Positions 43,595 through 53,091 of a stretch of DNA of 64,000 nt are shown in pieces. Each line of letters begins with the position of its first letter. Positions within the stretch are counted from its first letter, which is position 1. The notes under the pieces were generated by a model that saw only the letters and a list, made by a program, of their open reading frames with translations, was not told the DNA's origin and searched no databases. Source of the stretch: Tepidibacter aestuarii (GTDB taxonomy: Bacteria; Bacillota; Clostridia; Peptostreptococcales; Peptostreptococcaceae). The DNA lies in contig NZ_OW235315.1 in the NCBI RefSeq assembly GCF_934924865.1, positions 1,984,001-2,048,000 of the forward strand. The letters are read 5' to 3'. Both the position numbers and the translations under genes were made by a program.

Positions 43595-44548
43595 CTAACA
43601 TAATCCTTGTTGGTCTTTTCCAAGATAAGCTTGAGCAGTCATACTTTTTTGGCTAATGTTATAAAAAGATTCTTTTGACAACTCTGCCTCAACTAATTGA
43701 ATTGTATAGGTACAAGATAAATTAAATTTAGAATTTAAACATTCACAGTAGTTATATACAAGTGGTTCTTTAATATTAGTATCATTTACAAATACTCTTC
43801 TAAAAGGCCATTCTTTAAGAACCGTTGTAGTACAATCACTACAAGTTTTCACTAACCTGAAAGTTAAATTGTTGAAGCGACCTTCTTTTAAAACCGAAGT
43901 AATAAAACTTGAGAAATTAATTAAAACACATGCGTTATTATTACTTTCTATGTTAATTGTTAATTGAGTTAGTACAATAGGCTCATCCTCTTTTGTAAGA
44001 TGAAGAGGTAAAACAGGGTTAAATACTTTTCCACATTTTATATAGGGCAAATAATTTTTACTACATCCATGTAACCCTCTTATAACTGTAGCTGTAATAC
44101 TTTTATTATTTAAACCGTAGCTTTTAACATTATTCGTTTCAATTTGAATAATTTCTAATCTATAGATTATTCTGTTACTAATATTTTCATCTAAGCAATC
44201 ACAATAACTAAGAACAGTTGGTTGATTGGTATCCAAATTAGCAATTTCTAGCATTTCTAAAGATTCAAGTCCAAATTCCCACTCTTGAAGAATTTGTGCA
44301 TACTCTGAACATACATCTTTTCTAACTAGACGGTAAGTAATATTTAACTTTGGATTCAAACCTAATAAAGTAAAGTTTATAAACTCAGAAAATTTAACCA
44401 ATACAAATGGCCTTGGTATATATTTTGTATTCACATTGACCTCTGCTAGTACAATTGGTGGTTCACTTTTCTCTAAGTTATTGGGCAACTCAGTTTGGTA
44501 TACCTCCCCACACTTGATATATGATGGTAAACAGCTTTTTATACTCAT
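43595..44548 (-). CDS. DUF4489-like protein, two tandem domains
   Basis: 317 residues with two copies of the domain seen in the neighbouring gene: SYIKCGEVYQTELPNNLEKS...CDCLDENISN (about 1-150) and PYIKCGKVFNPVLPLHLTKE...CECLNSKFNL (about 168-312). The three copies in the two genes suggest internal duplication followed by fusion or fission. Genes are 15 bases apart and co-transcribed. No signal peptide. TAAGGAGAT precedes the ATG. Confidence 0.7.
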   Translation of the reverse strand: MSIKSCLPSYIKCGEVYQTELPNNLEKSEPPIVLAEVNVNTKYIPRPFVLVKFSEFINFTLLGLNPKLNITYRLVRKDVCSEYAQILQEWEFGLESLEMLEIANLDTNQPTVLSYCDCLDENISNRIIYRLEIIQIETNNVKSYGLNNKSITATVIRGLHGCSKNYLPYIKCGKVFNPVLPLHLTKEDEPIVLTQLTINIESNNNACVLINFSSFITSVLKEGRFNNLTFRLVKTCSDCTTTVLKEWPFRRVFVNDTNIKEPLVYNYCECLNSKFNLSCTYTIQLVEAELSKESFYNISQKSMTAQAYLGKDQQGLC

Positions 44549-44683
44549 TTTTATCTCCTTAACATTTTATATTTCTAATTATTCTAGTTGAGATAGCAAC
44601 CAGTACTTATTAAATAGTATGCAGTCACAGTAATGACTGTTACCTGTTAAATAATATCTATATCTACTCTAAAAACTGAAAAA

Positions 44684-44709
44684 AGAGTCCATTTTATTTA
44701 TTGGACTCT
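44684..44709 (-). terminator. Terminator of the S41 peptidase gene
   Basis: AGAGTCCA and TGGACTCT arms with loop TTTTATTTAT; TTTTTTCAG follows on the minus strand. Confidence 0.85.
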
Positions 44710-44797
44710 CTTATATTAATCAACCTTATTTAATTTTTGATTTAGGTATAATAGCGTGGTTTTCACCAAATTATATATATTTCTCAAGGTCTAAGTA

Positions 44798-46219
44798 TTA
44801 CTTACCTAATTTATTTTTTATTATATCTAATGCTACACCTAAAGCATCCATTCCTCCTAAATCCTTAATATCATAATCAGGAATAACCCCTCTTCCTGTA
44901 TCAAGTCCATTAGGTCTTACAAAATATTTATGCGATACAAATGCATCTAATCCTGTATTAGGAAGTTTAAATCCATATATATCCCCATAATTTGTAGCAA
45001 GTCCACCAGTTTCTTCCCCTATTAAATATCCCATTTTATAATCCTTGACAGTTGAAGATAACATAACTGCGCTTGAAAAAGTATTTCTTCCTATCAAAAA
45101 ATATACGTCTCCTTTAAATTTAGGTTTGTCTAAATAATCTCTTGAAACTACTGGTTTTTGCATATATATTTGTCCAAGCATTTTAGAATATTCATCTTTT
45201 AGCTGTTTTATTTCTTCTTCGCTTGCTCCTTTTTCTTTCGCTAAATCAGAATAATATTTTATTATTTCATTACTTATCTTTATATCGCATCTATTTGCCT
45301 GAGCATAATTACCATCATAAATATATTCTATTAATAAATCTCCTAGCTGAGAATTTCCTCCTCCATTTTTCCTCAAATCAACTATAAGATTATTTATATT
45401 GTCCTTATTTATTTCTTCAAATGTTTTATCTAAAAAAACTTTAAACTTATCTAAGTCTGCAAACACATTAAAAGTAATTACTCCTGTATTATCATTCAAT
45501 TTCTCATATCTGTAATAATCTTTATTATTTTTATTCTTAGGATTTATCTTATCCGCTTCTTCCTTACTAATACCTTTTAGTTTTATAATTTCTTCTTCTG
45601 TATCTTTTTTAATTTTAATAATATATTCATCCTTTAATTCATTATCTATATAATAATTCAATATAAAATTATTTTCCATACAACATTCTTTAAAAGGTTT
45701 AAGGGAACCACTTATATATTTTGACATTTCATTATATATTTTTGAAGAATCTTTATCGTTTATTGATTCAATCATCCACCCTTTATATTTTTGATATTCT
45801 TTTTTATACGTATTTTTTATATACATTTTACCATCTTCTATCTCTACATCCATATACAATATCTTATCAGATGCTGTGATTTTTTCTATGTAATCTTGCG
45901 GAAGCTGTATACTCGTGTGTCCATCTTGAAGCTTACTTATAATAGGTGCACACTTTCTATAAACATCTATGCTATTTATAGGTTTATCTATTTCTTTTAA
46001 CTGTTCATCTATCTCTTTTTTTATATCTTCCTTAGAAACTTTAAAATATAGATTAGGATGCACATCTTCCATTGTTTTTATCATAAATTCAATATCTTCT
46101 TTAACCTGATTTTTTGAATAAACGTTTTCTTTTTCCTCAGTATTATTTGCATAAGCAGTAATTAAACATAAACTGAAAACCAAAAAAGTAAATAAAATAT
46201 TTTTCACCAATCTTTTCAT
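44798..46219 (-). CDS. Secreted S41 family (tail-specific-like) peptidase
   Basis: 473 residues. Signal peptide MKRLVKNILFTFLVFSLCLI, an N-terminal helical part with KLQDGHTSIQLPQDYI (about 90-105), and the S41 core: INNLIVDLRKNGGGNSQLGD (the strand before the active site), GRNTFSSAVMLSSTVKDYKM (nucleophile Ser near residue 378) and GEETGGLATNYGDIYGFKLP (Lys/Glu region), ending RGVIPDYDI. No PDZ domain is obvious. Such proteins act outside the membrane. Its 3' end and upstream region are duplicated, without the gene, at 16733-17242. Confidence 0.85.
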   Translation of the reverse strand: MKRLVKNILFTFLVFSLCLITAYANNTEEKENVYSKNQVKEDIEFMIKTMEDVHPNLYFKVSKEDIKKEIDEQLKEIDKPINSIDVYRKCAPIISKLQDGHTSIQLPQDYIEKITASDKILYMDVEIEDGKMYIKNTYKKEYQKYKGWMIESINDKDSSKIYNEMSKYISGSLKPFKECCMENNFILNYYIDNELKDEYIIKIKKDTEEEIIKLKGISKEEADKINPKNKNNKDYYRYEKLNDNTGVITFNVFADLDKFKVFLDKTFEEINKDNINNLIVDLRKNGGGNSQLGDLLIEYIYDGNYAQANRCDIKISNEIIKYYSDLAKEKGASEEEIKQLKDEYSKMLGQIYMQKPVVSRDYLDKPKFKGDVYFLIGRNTFSSAVMLSSTVKDYKMGYLIGEETGGLATNYGDIYGFKLPNTGLDAFVSHKYFVRPNGLDTGRGVIPDYDIKDLGGMDALGVALDIIKNKLGK

Positions 46220-46229
46220 GATAATCCCC

Positions 46230-46682
46230 CTATCTTAATAGAATATATAATTATACTTCTTATCTAGACAAAAAAAGAAAATCCTGTTTAACTATATAAT
46301 TTCTCAAATAATTTTATTTTTATAGCATTTACATTCTATTTTTGCCTTCTCTCTGTAATATAAAAATGTAACAAAAATTGTGTAAGATATGAATATTATT
46401 ATAAAAACTATACTTCATTATATCATGCACGCTTTATATTTTTGCTATTTTTTCAATATAATTCCATATGTATTAAGCCTATATAAACTGTATTTTATTT
46501 AAAATTGTAATTACTTGGCGGGATCAAAATTTTTATGTATCGATATATATTATCATATACTAGACAAAATTATAGTATAACAATCAATCTAATCAATCGG
46601 CCTTTAGCATTATATAAATATAGTAGAATTTTTAAGTCATATTCTGTCTCTATAAGAAACCCGTCTGACCTAATACCCACGT
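46230..46682 (-). repeat. Unit D leader and half palindrome, copy 7
   Basis: This upstream region of the S41 gene matches 16830-17242 (shared runs include ATATTATTATAAAAACTATA and TTTTATGTATCGATATATAT with a few changes). It ends in AATCGGCCTTTAGCATTATA, TTTTTAAGTCATATTCTGTC and the palindrome arm CTGACCTAATACCCACGTAA. It presumably holds the peptidase promoter. Confidence 0.8.
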
Positions 46683-46688
46683 AAAAAA

Positions 46689-46710
46689 GACAGCTTAATT
46701 TTAAGCTGTC
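46689..46710 (-). terminator. Terminator beside half palindrome
   Basis: GACAGCTTAA and TTAAGCTGTC with loop TT; T-runs on both sides. It abuts the palindrome arm, as at 3815, 12333 and 17248. Confidence 0.8.
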
Positions 46711-46844
46711 TTCATTATCACAAATCTTTTTATTATTTACTTAATTCAGTAATCAAAATAGAAGAAAACTATATGGATACTCTTGAACAAAGTGAATATT
46801 TGTTTTTTGTCACCTTCTCGGTTTCAACTTAATGCCTGGAATTA

Positions 46845-46935
46845 AGATTTTGATTTAGCAAATGCTTCTTAAGCCCAAGGAAACCAGTCTACAGGGTTAT
46901 ATGCATGCTGTAACAGGTATGGACTTTTTTTATTT
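46845..46935 (-). pseudogene. YyaL-like (DUF255, thioredoxin-type) N-terminal remnant
   Basis: [20 protein letters not shown], a TAA, then EAFAKSKS and another stop. This is the unmistakable start of the DUF255 family ([24 protein letters not shown]). The rest of this roughly 670-residue gene is gone. Confidence 0.8.
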
Positions 46936-46980
46936 ACTGTACCTACTTTAAAAGTTTTTGTTCTTAAATTAAATATATAT

Positions 46981-48447
46981 TTAATTTTTTAATTGTAGTT
47001 TTAATGACATATCCTCAGATTTTTTATTTTCTAAAGAGTTGTTATTTAATTGTTTATTTACTTTAACAGCTAGAATACTAGTAATAACTATTGTAACTAT
47101 ATCTGCTGCAAATTGAGTATAAACTACGCCATACATTCCCGGCTGAATTGAATTTGGCAATAAATTTACTAAAAAACTAAGTGAATTTATATGCCTTTCA
47201 AAAAAACTAGGTAAAATCACTATTGATGGTATAAGAAATAATCCTTGTCTTGAAATAGATAAAATCCCAGCTGGAATACTTTTACCAAGTGCTTGAAATA
47301 AACATGCATAAACTAATTGAAACCCCAAAAATGGTATTAATATATTTGAAGCTATAATATAGTTAATACCAATAGATATAACCTCAGTATCCTTCGTAAA
47401 AAACTTCATTAGGGCTTCAGCTTGCGTTATACATACTATTGAAAGAATTGTTGAAAAAGCAGTAGTCCATATCAAAGATAATTTTATGGATTTAGATACA
47501 CGTTCATAGTTTTTTGCACCATAATTGTATCCTACAACAGGCATAAAACCTTGATTATAACCAAATATCACATAAATTCCTATAGTTACTATTCTAAGAG
47601 TAATCCCAACAGCTGCAACTGCGCTATCCCCATATGCTGCTGATGCTGTATTTAAAAGCCCCATGGACATACTTGTTAAAAACTGCATGAAAAATGTTGG
47701 AATTCCTATTTTCATAATCTCAGAATATATTTTTTTTGAAAAACTAAACAGTTTAGCATCTATTTTTATAAAACTTTTTCCTCTAAAGAAATATTGAGTC
47801 AAATAAATTGTTGATACTATTTGTCCTGTAACAGTTGCAACTGCTGCTCCTTTTATTCCCATATCAAATACAAACATAAATATTGGATCTAATATTATAT
47901 TTAAACCTGCCCCTAAACAAATTGCAAACATACTAAACTTTGCATTACCTTCTGCACGTATCATATTGTTAAGTGTCATATTAAGCATAATAAAAACAGA
48001 ACCTGATATTAATATTTTAGAATAACTAACAGCATACGGCATAATTGTTTGTGTAGCTCCAAGTGATTTAAGAATCTGATTTAAAAAAACATGCCCAAAG
48101 ATTGTACATATAATGCCAACTGCAACTACAGAAAAAAATGCAGTTGATGTTGCTTTATCTGCTCCATCTTTTCTATTTTCTCCTAAGCATCTAGCTATAT
48201 ATGAAGCTGCTCCTACACCAAACATTAATCCTACAGCTGAAAGAAGCATCATTAATGGATATGCTACAGAAACTGCTCCCATGGCTGATGTATCATTTAA
48301 CATTCCAACAAATGCTGTATCAGCTAAATTATAAATTACATTTACTAGCTGAGCAATTATTGCAGGTATAGCAAGGCTTAATAAAACTTTTTTCATTTCG
48401 CCTTCACCCATTATTTTGGCTCTTTTTTCTCTTTCATCAACCTTCAA
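46981..48447 (-). CDS. MATE family efflux transporter
   Basis: 488 residues from a TTG at 48447, which has GGAGGT seven bases upstream. The ATG five codons earlier overlaps this site, and one still further upstream has no site. Twelve hydrophobic segments; [20 protein letters not shown] then [20 protein letters not shown] is the typical first helix pair of NorM/DinF-like MATE pumps, which export cationic drugs in exchange for Na+ or H+. Single gene; the HAD phosphatase gene lies upstream on the same strand but has its own terminator. Confidence 0.88.
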   Translation of the reverse strand: MKVDEREKRAKIMGEGEMKKVLLSLAIPAIIAQLVNVIYNLADTAFVGMLNDTSAMGAVSVAYPLMMLLSAVGLMFGVGAASYIARCLGENRKDGADKATSTAFFSVVAVGIICTIFGHVFLNQILKSLGATQTIMPYAVSYSKILISGSVFIMLNMTLNNMIRAEGNAKFSMFAICLGAGLNIILDPIFMFVFDMGIKGAAVATVTGQIVSTIYLTQYFFRGKSFIKIDAKLFSFSKKIYSEIMKIGIPTFFMQFLTSMSMGLLNTASAAYGDSAVAAVGITLRIVTIGIYVIFGYNQGFMPVVGYNYGAKNYERVSKSIKLSLIWTTAFSTILSIVCITQAEALMKFFTKDTEVISIGINYIIASNILIPFLGFQLVYACLFQALGKSIPAGILSISRQGLFLIPSIVILPSFFERHINSLSFLVNLLPNSIQPGMYGVVYTQFAADIVTIVITSILAVKVNKQLNNNSLENKKSEDMSLKLQLKN

Positions 48448-48644
48448 TTTATATACCTCCATACTTAAATAATCATTCTTTAATTTCAATCTTAGGTTTA
48501 AATCTATAATGAATATCAATTCATCTTATATGAACCATTATTCATTATAAATCTATAATATATCTATGTCAAGTGTTATAAAAATCTAGAATCATATATT
48601 ACAGCTAGTATTAGCCCTAGGTAGAAGAGATTACAATTGAAAAA

Positions 48645-48679
48645 CAGCATGAATCCGATTTAATACCGTAATCATGCTG
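48645..48679 (-). terminator. Terminator of the HAD phosphatase gene
   Basis: CAGCATGA and TCATGCTG arms, followed on the minus strand by TTTTTCAATTG. Confidence 0.8.
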
Positions 48680-48694
48680 CTTAGAGTCTTTTTA

Positions 48695-49513
48695 TTATAC
48701 TGCTTCTACTTTTTCTATCATAAACTTATTTATAACATGTGCAACACCATCTTCTTCATTTGATAAAGTTATATAATCTGCAATTTCTTTAACTTCATCA
48801 AATCCGTTTTCCATGGCAACTCCAAGTCCTGCATATTCAATCATTGCAAGATCGTTTTCTGCATCTCCAACACAAATTACTTTATCTGAATTAATACCAA
48901 GCTCATTTGCAACTGCATTAATTCCTACTCCTTTATTTACAGATTTGTGTAAAAACTCTAAAAAGAAAGGAGCACTCTTTACGATAGTATATTTATCTTT
49001 AATATTTTGAGGTATTTTAGGAATGATCTCATCTATTAATTCAGGTTCATCAATCATCATAACCTTAACTATAGTTTCACCTTTATCAACAGACTCAACT
49101 GGTAATTTATGAACATCTATTCCATTCATACTACCCTCTAAATCTGTATACTTATTGTTCTTTGGTGTAATTATACTAGATTCTGTTAATGCATGTATGT
49201 TAACACCAAGTTCTTTGCTCAGTTCATAAAGTTCTTTGTAATCATCTAAGCTTAAAGTTGTCTTAGAGATAACCTTTCCACTTTTAGTAGTTTGAACTAA
49301 CGCTCCATTAAATGCTACAACATAATCCTCATCAGAAATAAGGTCTAACTCTTTAAGAAATTTCTTTACACCAAGGAGTGGTCTTCCAGTTGCAAGAACA
49401 ACCTTCTTCCCCTGCTTCTTTGCCTGTTGAATAGCTTCATAATTAGCCTTTGATACTTTCTTTTCTTTATTAAGTAAAGTACCATCCATATCTAATCCAA
49501 TTAATTTATACAT
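48695..49513 (-). CDS. Cof-type HAD-IIB phosphatase
   Basis: 272 residues with the four HAD motifs: LIGLDMDGTLLNKEKKVS (nucleophile Asp 8), VVLATGRPLLG (motif II), KGVGINAVANELGI (Lys, motif III) and VICVGDAENDLAMIEYAGLG (motif IV). The cap is of the Cof/YidA type. These are cytoplasmic phosphatases of sugar phosphates, flavin precursors or nucleotides; the substrate is not predictable here. CAGGAGG precedes the ATG; flanked by its own terminator. Confidence 0.9.
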   Translation of the reverse strand: MYKLIGLDMDGTLLNKEKKVSKANYEAIQQAKKQGKKVVLATGRPLLGVKKFLKELDLISDEDYVVAFNGALVQTTKSGKVISKTTLSLDDYKELYELSKELGVNIHALTESSIITPKNNKYTDLEGSMNGIDVHKLPVESVDKGETIVKVMMIDEPELIDEIIPKIPQNIKDKYTIVKSAPFFLEFLHKSVNKGVGINAVANELGINSDKVICVGDAENDLAMIEYAGLGVAMENGFDEVKEIADYITLSNEEDGVAHVINKFMIEKVEAV

Positions 49514-49587
49514 AGTTTTCCTCCTGTTGTCTATTAATCATTATATATATTAAAATAATATTATAATATATTTTTTACATTTTGAAA

Positions 49588-49616
49588 AACCCTTTAAGAT
49601 ATAAACTTAAAGGGTT
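49588..49616 (-). terminator. Terminator of the broken membrane-protein gene
   Basis: AACCCTTTAAG and CTTAAAGGGTT with loop ATATAAA; TTTTTC follows on the minus strand. Confidence 0.85.
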
Positions 49617-49623
49617 CAATTCA

Positions 49624-49960
49624 TTATTTGGGCATAACTACTATGTATCCGACAATATTTACTATTAATAAAATAATGTATGTTATATTTATACAATCTA
49701 ATAAGCCACCACCTGTTCTTTTTTTACTATTTTTAGTTCCATACTCTATTTCTAGCATTGGCTAATCTAAATTAGCATATATAGTTTGATCATCTCCACC
49801 AATTCTTATTAATCCTGCATCTGACTTTACATTGAATATATTATAAAGTAGTAGTGCTAAATATATAAATCCCCATACCATGAAAAATAATTCTAGATTC
49901 TTAGGTTGATTATTAAAATAAAAATGCAATTCTATTAACAAAAGTATAAGTATCCACTTT
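49624..49960 (-). pseudogene. Membrane protein with in-frame stop and lost start
   Basis: The frame SKWILILLLLIELHFYFNNQ, then MVWGFIYLALLLYNIFNVKS, DAGLIRIGGDDQTIYANLD, a TAG at 49762-49764, LEIEYGTKNSKKRTGGGLLD and IIILLIVNIVGYIVV-like last helix. Two to three membrane segments. The 5' end runs into repeat unit B (49980) and no start codon with a ribosome site remains, so the repeat boundary seems to have cut the gene. Confidence 0.6.
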
Positions 49961-49979
49961 GATTTTTTTACACATATAT

Positions 49980-50172
49980 GTAAGCCCCCCTACCATTTGT
50001 AATATCTTCTAACATTACTATATGGTTCACTCTCACTACTTTTAGTCCAACTTATCATTATCTAACATTCTACTATGAATTAGGCTTTTTCTATGTATTA
50101 ACCTAAAACGGCCCCTTATAGGTAATTTTATTTTAATTATATAATATTTTACCATTAAAAGAATATTAATGC
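49980..50172. repeat. Unit B, left flank
   Basis: TAAGCCCCCCTACCATTTGT to CATTAAAAGAATATTAATGC. Matches 6363-6552 of empty twin A. Confidence 0.85.
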
Positions 50173-50377
50173 GGCTAAATCAATGGCATACAAAATAGCA
50201 GTTCTATCCAAAAGACCCATCATAATAAAAGATATATATAACATAATCCTGATGGTAAAAGATGAAAAAGCACCTCTTCCTTTAAATAATTTCCAAAACT
50301 TAAAAAGTATTCTAACGCCATATGAAAGTTAGCAAATACAAACTACTCTGATGGATATCTCGAATTTATAAAATTTA
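50173..50377. other. Segment present only at the occupied locus
   Basis: AT-rich, no coding frame recognised; it and the gene that follows are missing from empty twin A. Confidence 0.5.
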
Positions 50378-50417
50378 AGCCTATATCTTTTATTTCTTAA
50401 CTCAGAAGATATAGGCT
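50378..50417 (-). terminator. Terminator of the stalk/DUF5050-like gene
   Basis: AGCCTATATCTT and AAGATATAGGCT arms around a 16-base loop. Confidence 0.75.
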
Positions 50418-50486
50418 CTCTTTGATCAACCACTTTTAAATTAACACTCTCTTAGAAACATACAATGGCAAATTGTTGTATAATTT

Positions 50487-52085
50487 CTAACTACTTTTTA
50501 AGTCCACTATTTTTATTGATTTATCACTTTCTGAAATTATTATAATTTTGTCATCATCTACGAAACTATCAGAAACTTGATCTGTAATTGCTAAATTTAA
50601 ATCACCAGATTTATCAAGCACTTTTATGCCATAATCTTCTCCTGATAAAAGAGTACATATTATTTTATTATTTTCTATTTTAATATTTTTTAAATGATCC
50701 TTTAAGACAAGTGTATCTTCATTAGCTGTATCTACCTTATACAATTTTAAATTTCCATCTTTATTTGATACCGTATAATATATATTTCCATCTACTTCAC
50801 AATACCTATCATAATAACCAGAAAGTTTATTATCTGATAATTTTTTTTCATTTGTTCCATCTAAGTCTGATGAATATAAATATTTGTCCTCATCTTTTAA
50901 ATAATAAATCTTATTATTTATAATTTTAAAATTTTCCACTCCAAAATTTGTAATCTTTATAGTTTCATCTTTATTTAAATCTATCTTATAAATATAACTT
51001 TGTTCACTATCTTTTATTGGATAAGTATATGCAAGTATATAAACCTTATCATTTATTACTGTAGTAGATTTATCAGAATTATACCCCTCTTGTATGTTCC
51101 ATCTATATATAAGATTTGGATTTCCTATACTTTTTTCTTTATCTATACCTCCTTGTTTTGATGAAAGAAAAAAATTAGCTCCACTTTTAGGATATCCTTG
51201 ATATATCTTAAGAGTACCATTTGAAGTATTTTTAAAATCAAGATAACCACTCTCTTCTACTGTAGCTTTCCCCTCATCATTTACCTTACAATATACATCT
51301 TGCCCCATTGCAGCTCCTCCAGAATGATAATAAAACCAGAGAGCTTTATCTGCTTTATAAAATGTCAAACTATTATTAAATCCATAGTGTGTATCTATTT
51401 CATAAGAATACACTAATTCTTTATTATATATATTACTATCCTTAACTCTATACACTTTATTTGTCTTATTTACAGTTTCTACAAAATAATAATAACCATT
51501 AAATACTGCAACATCATTTTCACCTGCATACTTAGGAAGATTTACTGTTTTTACCTGTGGGTTATTGGATTTTATCATAAGTCCTTTTGACTTATCCCAA
51601 ACATATTCCCACCCAAATGTATCATGGGCAAATTTCCATGTGAGTGGAAAATAGGTTACATTGTTAAAGCTTAAAAGAGGATATTCCTCTTTAGAATTAT
51701 CGATTGAATTCCCATTTGCTGTAATCTTAAATGTAGGTATAGTTGCATTATAACTATTTCTATTTTTATGTTTTGTTTTATATTGTACATAAGATGATGT
51801 GACCTTGCTTTGAATAATTTCAAAACCTTCATTCTGTGTCCATTTTGTTTCTAATCCCAAAAGCCTACAATCATACCATGTCATTGGAAAATATGTCATA
51901 TCTTTATATACCAAAAGTGGATATTCTCGATATAAATTATCAATCTTATTTTCATTTATAGTAACATTAAATTTTGGTAATCTAACTTTTACACTTTTTT
52001 CTACGGCAAAACTTTCTTTTGCAACTAATATAAAGCTTAGACAAACTACAAATACCAATACCAATGTAAAAATCTTCTTTCGCAT
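50487..52085 (-). CDS. Secreted stalk-domain protein with DUF5050-like propeller
   Basis: 532 residues. Signal peptide KKIFTLVLVFVVCLSFILVA, then two copies of a stalk-like repeat: NVTINENKIDNLYREYPLLV with KDMTYFPMTW (about 35-100) and KITANGNSIDNSKEEYPLLS with NVTYFPLTW (115-175). The remaining 350 residues consist of blades such as NKIYYLKDEDKYLYSSDLDG and GNIYYTVSNKDGNLKLYKVD, as in DUF5050/prolow-density-receptor-like beta-propellers. It is extracellular, probably surface-associated. AAGGAGG precedes the ATG. The whole gene is missing from the otherwise matching locus at 6361-6890. Confidence 0.8.
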   Translation of the reverse strand: MRKKIFTLVLVFVVCLSFILVAKESFAVEKSVKVRLPKFNVTINENKIDNLYREYPLLVYKDMTYFPMTWYDCRLLGLETKWTQNEGFEIIQSKVTSSYVQYKTKHKNRNSYNATIPTFKITANGNSIDNSKEEYPLLSFNNVTYFPLTWKFAHDTFGWEYVWDKSKGLMIKSNNPQVKTVNLPKYAGENDVAVFNGYYYFVETVNKTNKVYRVKDSNIYNKELVYSYEIDTHYGFNNSLTFYKADKALWFYYHSGGAAMGQDVYCKVNDEGKATVEESGYLDFKNTSNGTLKIYQGYPKSGANFFLSSKQGGIDKEKSIGNPNLIYRWNIQEGYNSDKSTTVINDKVYILAYTYPIKDSEQSYIYKIDLNKDETIKITNFGVENFKIINNKIYYLKDEDKYLYSSDLDGTNEKKLSDNKLSGYYDRYCEVDGNIYYTVSNKDGNLKLYKVDTANEDTLVLKDHLKNIKIENNKIICTLLSGEDYGIKVLDKSGDLNLAITDQVSDSFVDDDKIIIISESDKSIKIVDLKSS

Positions 52086-52227
52086 ATAAATCGCCTCCTT
52101 AGTTTTTTAGTATGTTTATTATTATATCATGTTTATTGGCAATAATTTTACATTTTTACATATTATGTAACTCAGTTAATCCAAGTTCAATCATCCATTG
52201 GAAAGAAGTTTTTGTGCCATTTATAGT

Positions 52228-52560
52228 ATATAGAAGATTCTATATTTAGTGTAGATTTTCACACAAATTCTATCCAACACAATATTTATCATATATACCA
52301 TTATTCTAAATAATTGAGTATATAAATATAATTTAATAGGTAGTCTCATATTATGAAAAAATGAGTTAACATTCTCTCTTGTATATATTTAAAAAAACTT
52401 ATACTAACGGTTTGAACTCTTTATCATATAATATCAATAAGGTTTTTCTTTTCATACAAAATACTCAAGCATAAAATAGATATAAATACAAGCTATCCGA
52501 AGACTTATCTTGTATAAAAACACTAGATAATATCCTATATCTATAATGAACCCGACTGAC
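52228..52560. repeat. Unit B, right flank with half palindrome copy 8
   Basis: AAGATTCTATATTTAGTGTA through CACTAGATAATATCCTATAT and ATAATGAACCCGACTGACCC. Matches 6553-6885. The palindrome arm is cut short and joined to a VOC fragment. Confidence 0.85.
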
Positions 52561-52612
52561 CCAAATCCCATAGGTTACCATACAGATCTTTAAATACTGC
52601 AACTAATCCATA
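52557..52612 (-). pseudogene. VOC protein fragment fused to the half palindrome
   Basis: Translation gives YGLVAVFKDLYGNLWDLGQS, i.e. the last strand pair of the VOC gene at 3916 (YGIVAVFKDLYGNLWDLVQF) running into the palindrome. The join lies in the similar strings GACCCAATACCCACA and GAACCAAATCCCATA, so it is a deletion at short imperfect homology. Confidence 0.8.
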
Positions 52613-52836
52613 TATATCTCACTATTAAAGTCCATATATAATGCACTAGCAATAATATATGTATCTATCATTTCGTTTGTACTAATAGTATATTTTATCT
52701 CTTCACTTGTTTGAAATAAGATATTTGAATCTAACTCTTTTTCATTAGTTTCTCTCTCATCTATACTATATGATGTTAAAGATATTGTTGATAAACAAAA
52801 TAATAATACCCCAACTATGATAATCTTTTTAAACAT
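52603..52836 (-). CDS. Small secreted protein, C-terminus probably truncated
   Basis: 77 residues from the ATG at 52836 (MFKKIIIVGVLLFCLSTISL, a signal peptide); AGGAGTAC precedes it, and the longer open frame upstream has no site. The mature part is acidic and ends ASALYMDFNSEIYMD just where the VOC fragment begins, so the original C-terminus was probably removed by the same rearrangement. A GGTGAACC-type motif lies 65 bases upstream. Function unknown. Confidence 0.5.
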   Translation of the reverse strand: MFKKIIIVGVLLFCLSTISLTSYSIDERETNEKELDSNILFQTSEEIKYTISTNEMIDTYIIASALYMDFNSEIYMD

Positions 52837-52900
52837 TTTAGTACTCCTCCCTTTTGTATACTTTAACTTAAAAGTTTTTTCTAAAAAACCGCTACTATTT

Positions 52901-52919
52901 ATGGCACGGTTCTCCGTAT
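52901..52919 (-). repeat. GGTGAACC motif variant upstream of the small secreted protein
   Basis: On the minus strand ATACGGAGAACCGTGCCATA, followed by AATAGTAGCGG. Confidence 0.65.
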
Positions 52920-52953
52920 CTACTCTAAAGGAGGTCATTTTATAAAAAAAAAT

Positions 52954-52983
52954 ATCCTAGAATAGATTTTTCCATTCTAGGAT
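52954..52983 (-). terminator. Terminator of the CGGC gene
   Basis: ATCCTAGAAT and ATTCTAGGAT arms; a run of nine T follows on the minus strand. Confidence 0.85.
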
Positions 52984-53091
52984 GTATACTAATTAAGCAT
53001 TTTATTGAGATTTCTCTAAGACTTAATTAAGATTATTATACATTTTAATATGTACATATTTTTTTAATATTATTTTTTGTCTTTAAAGCTT

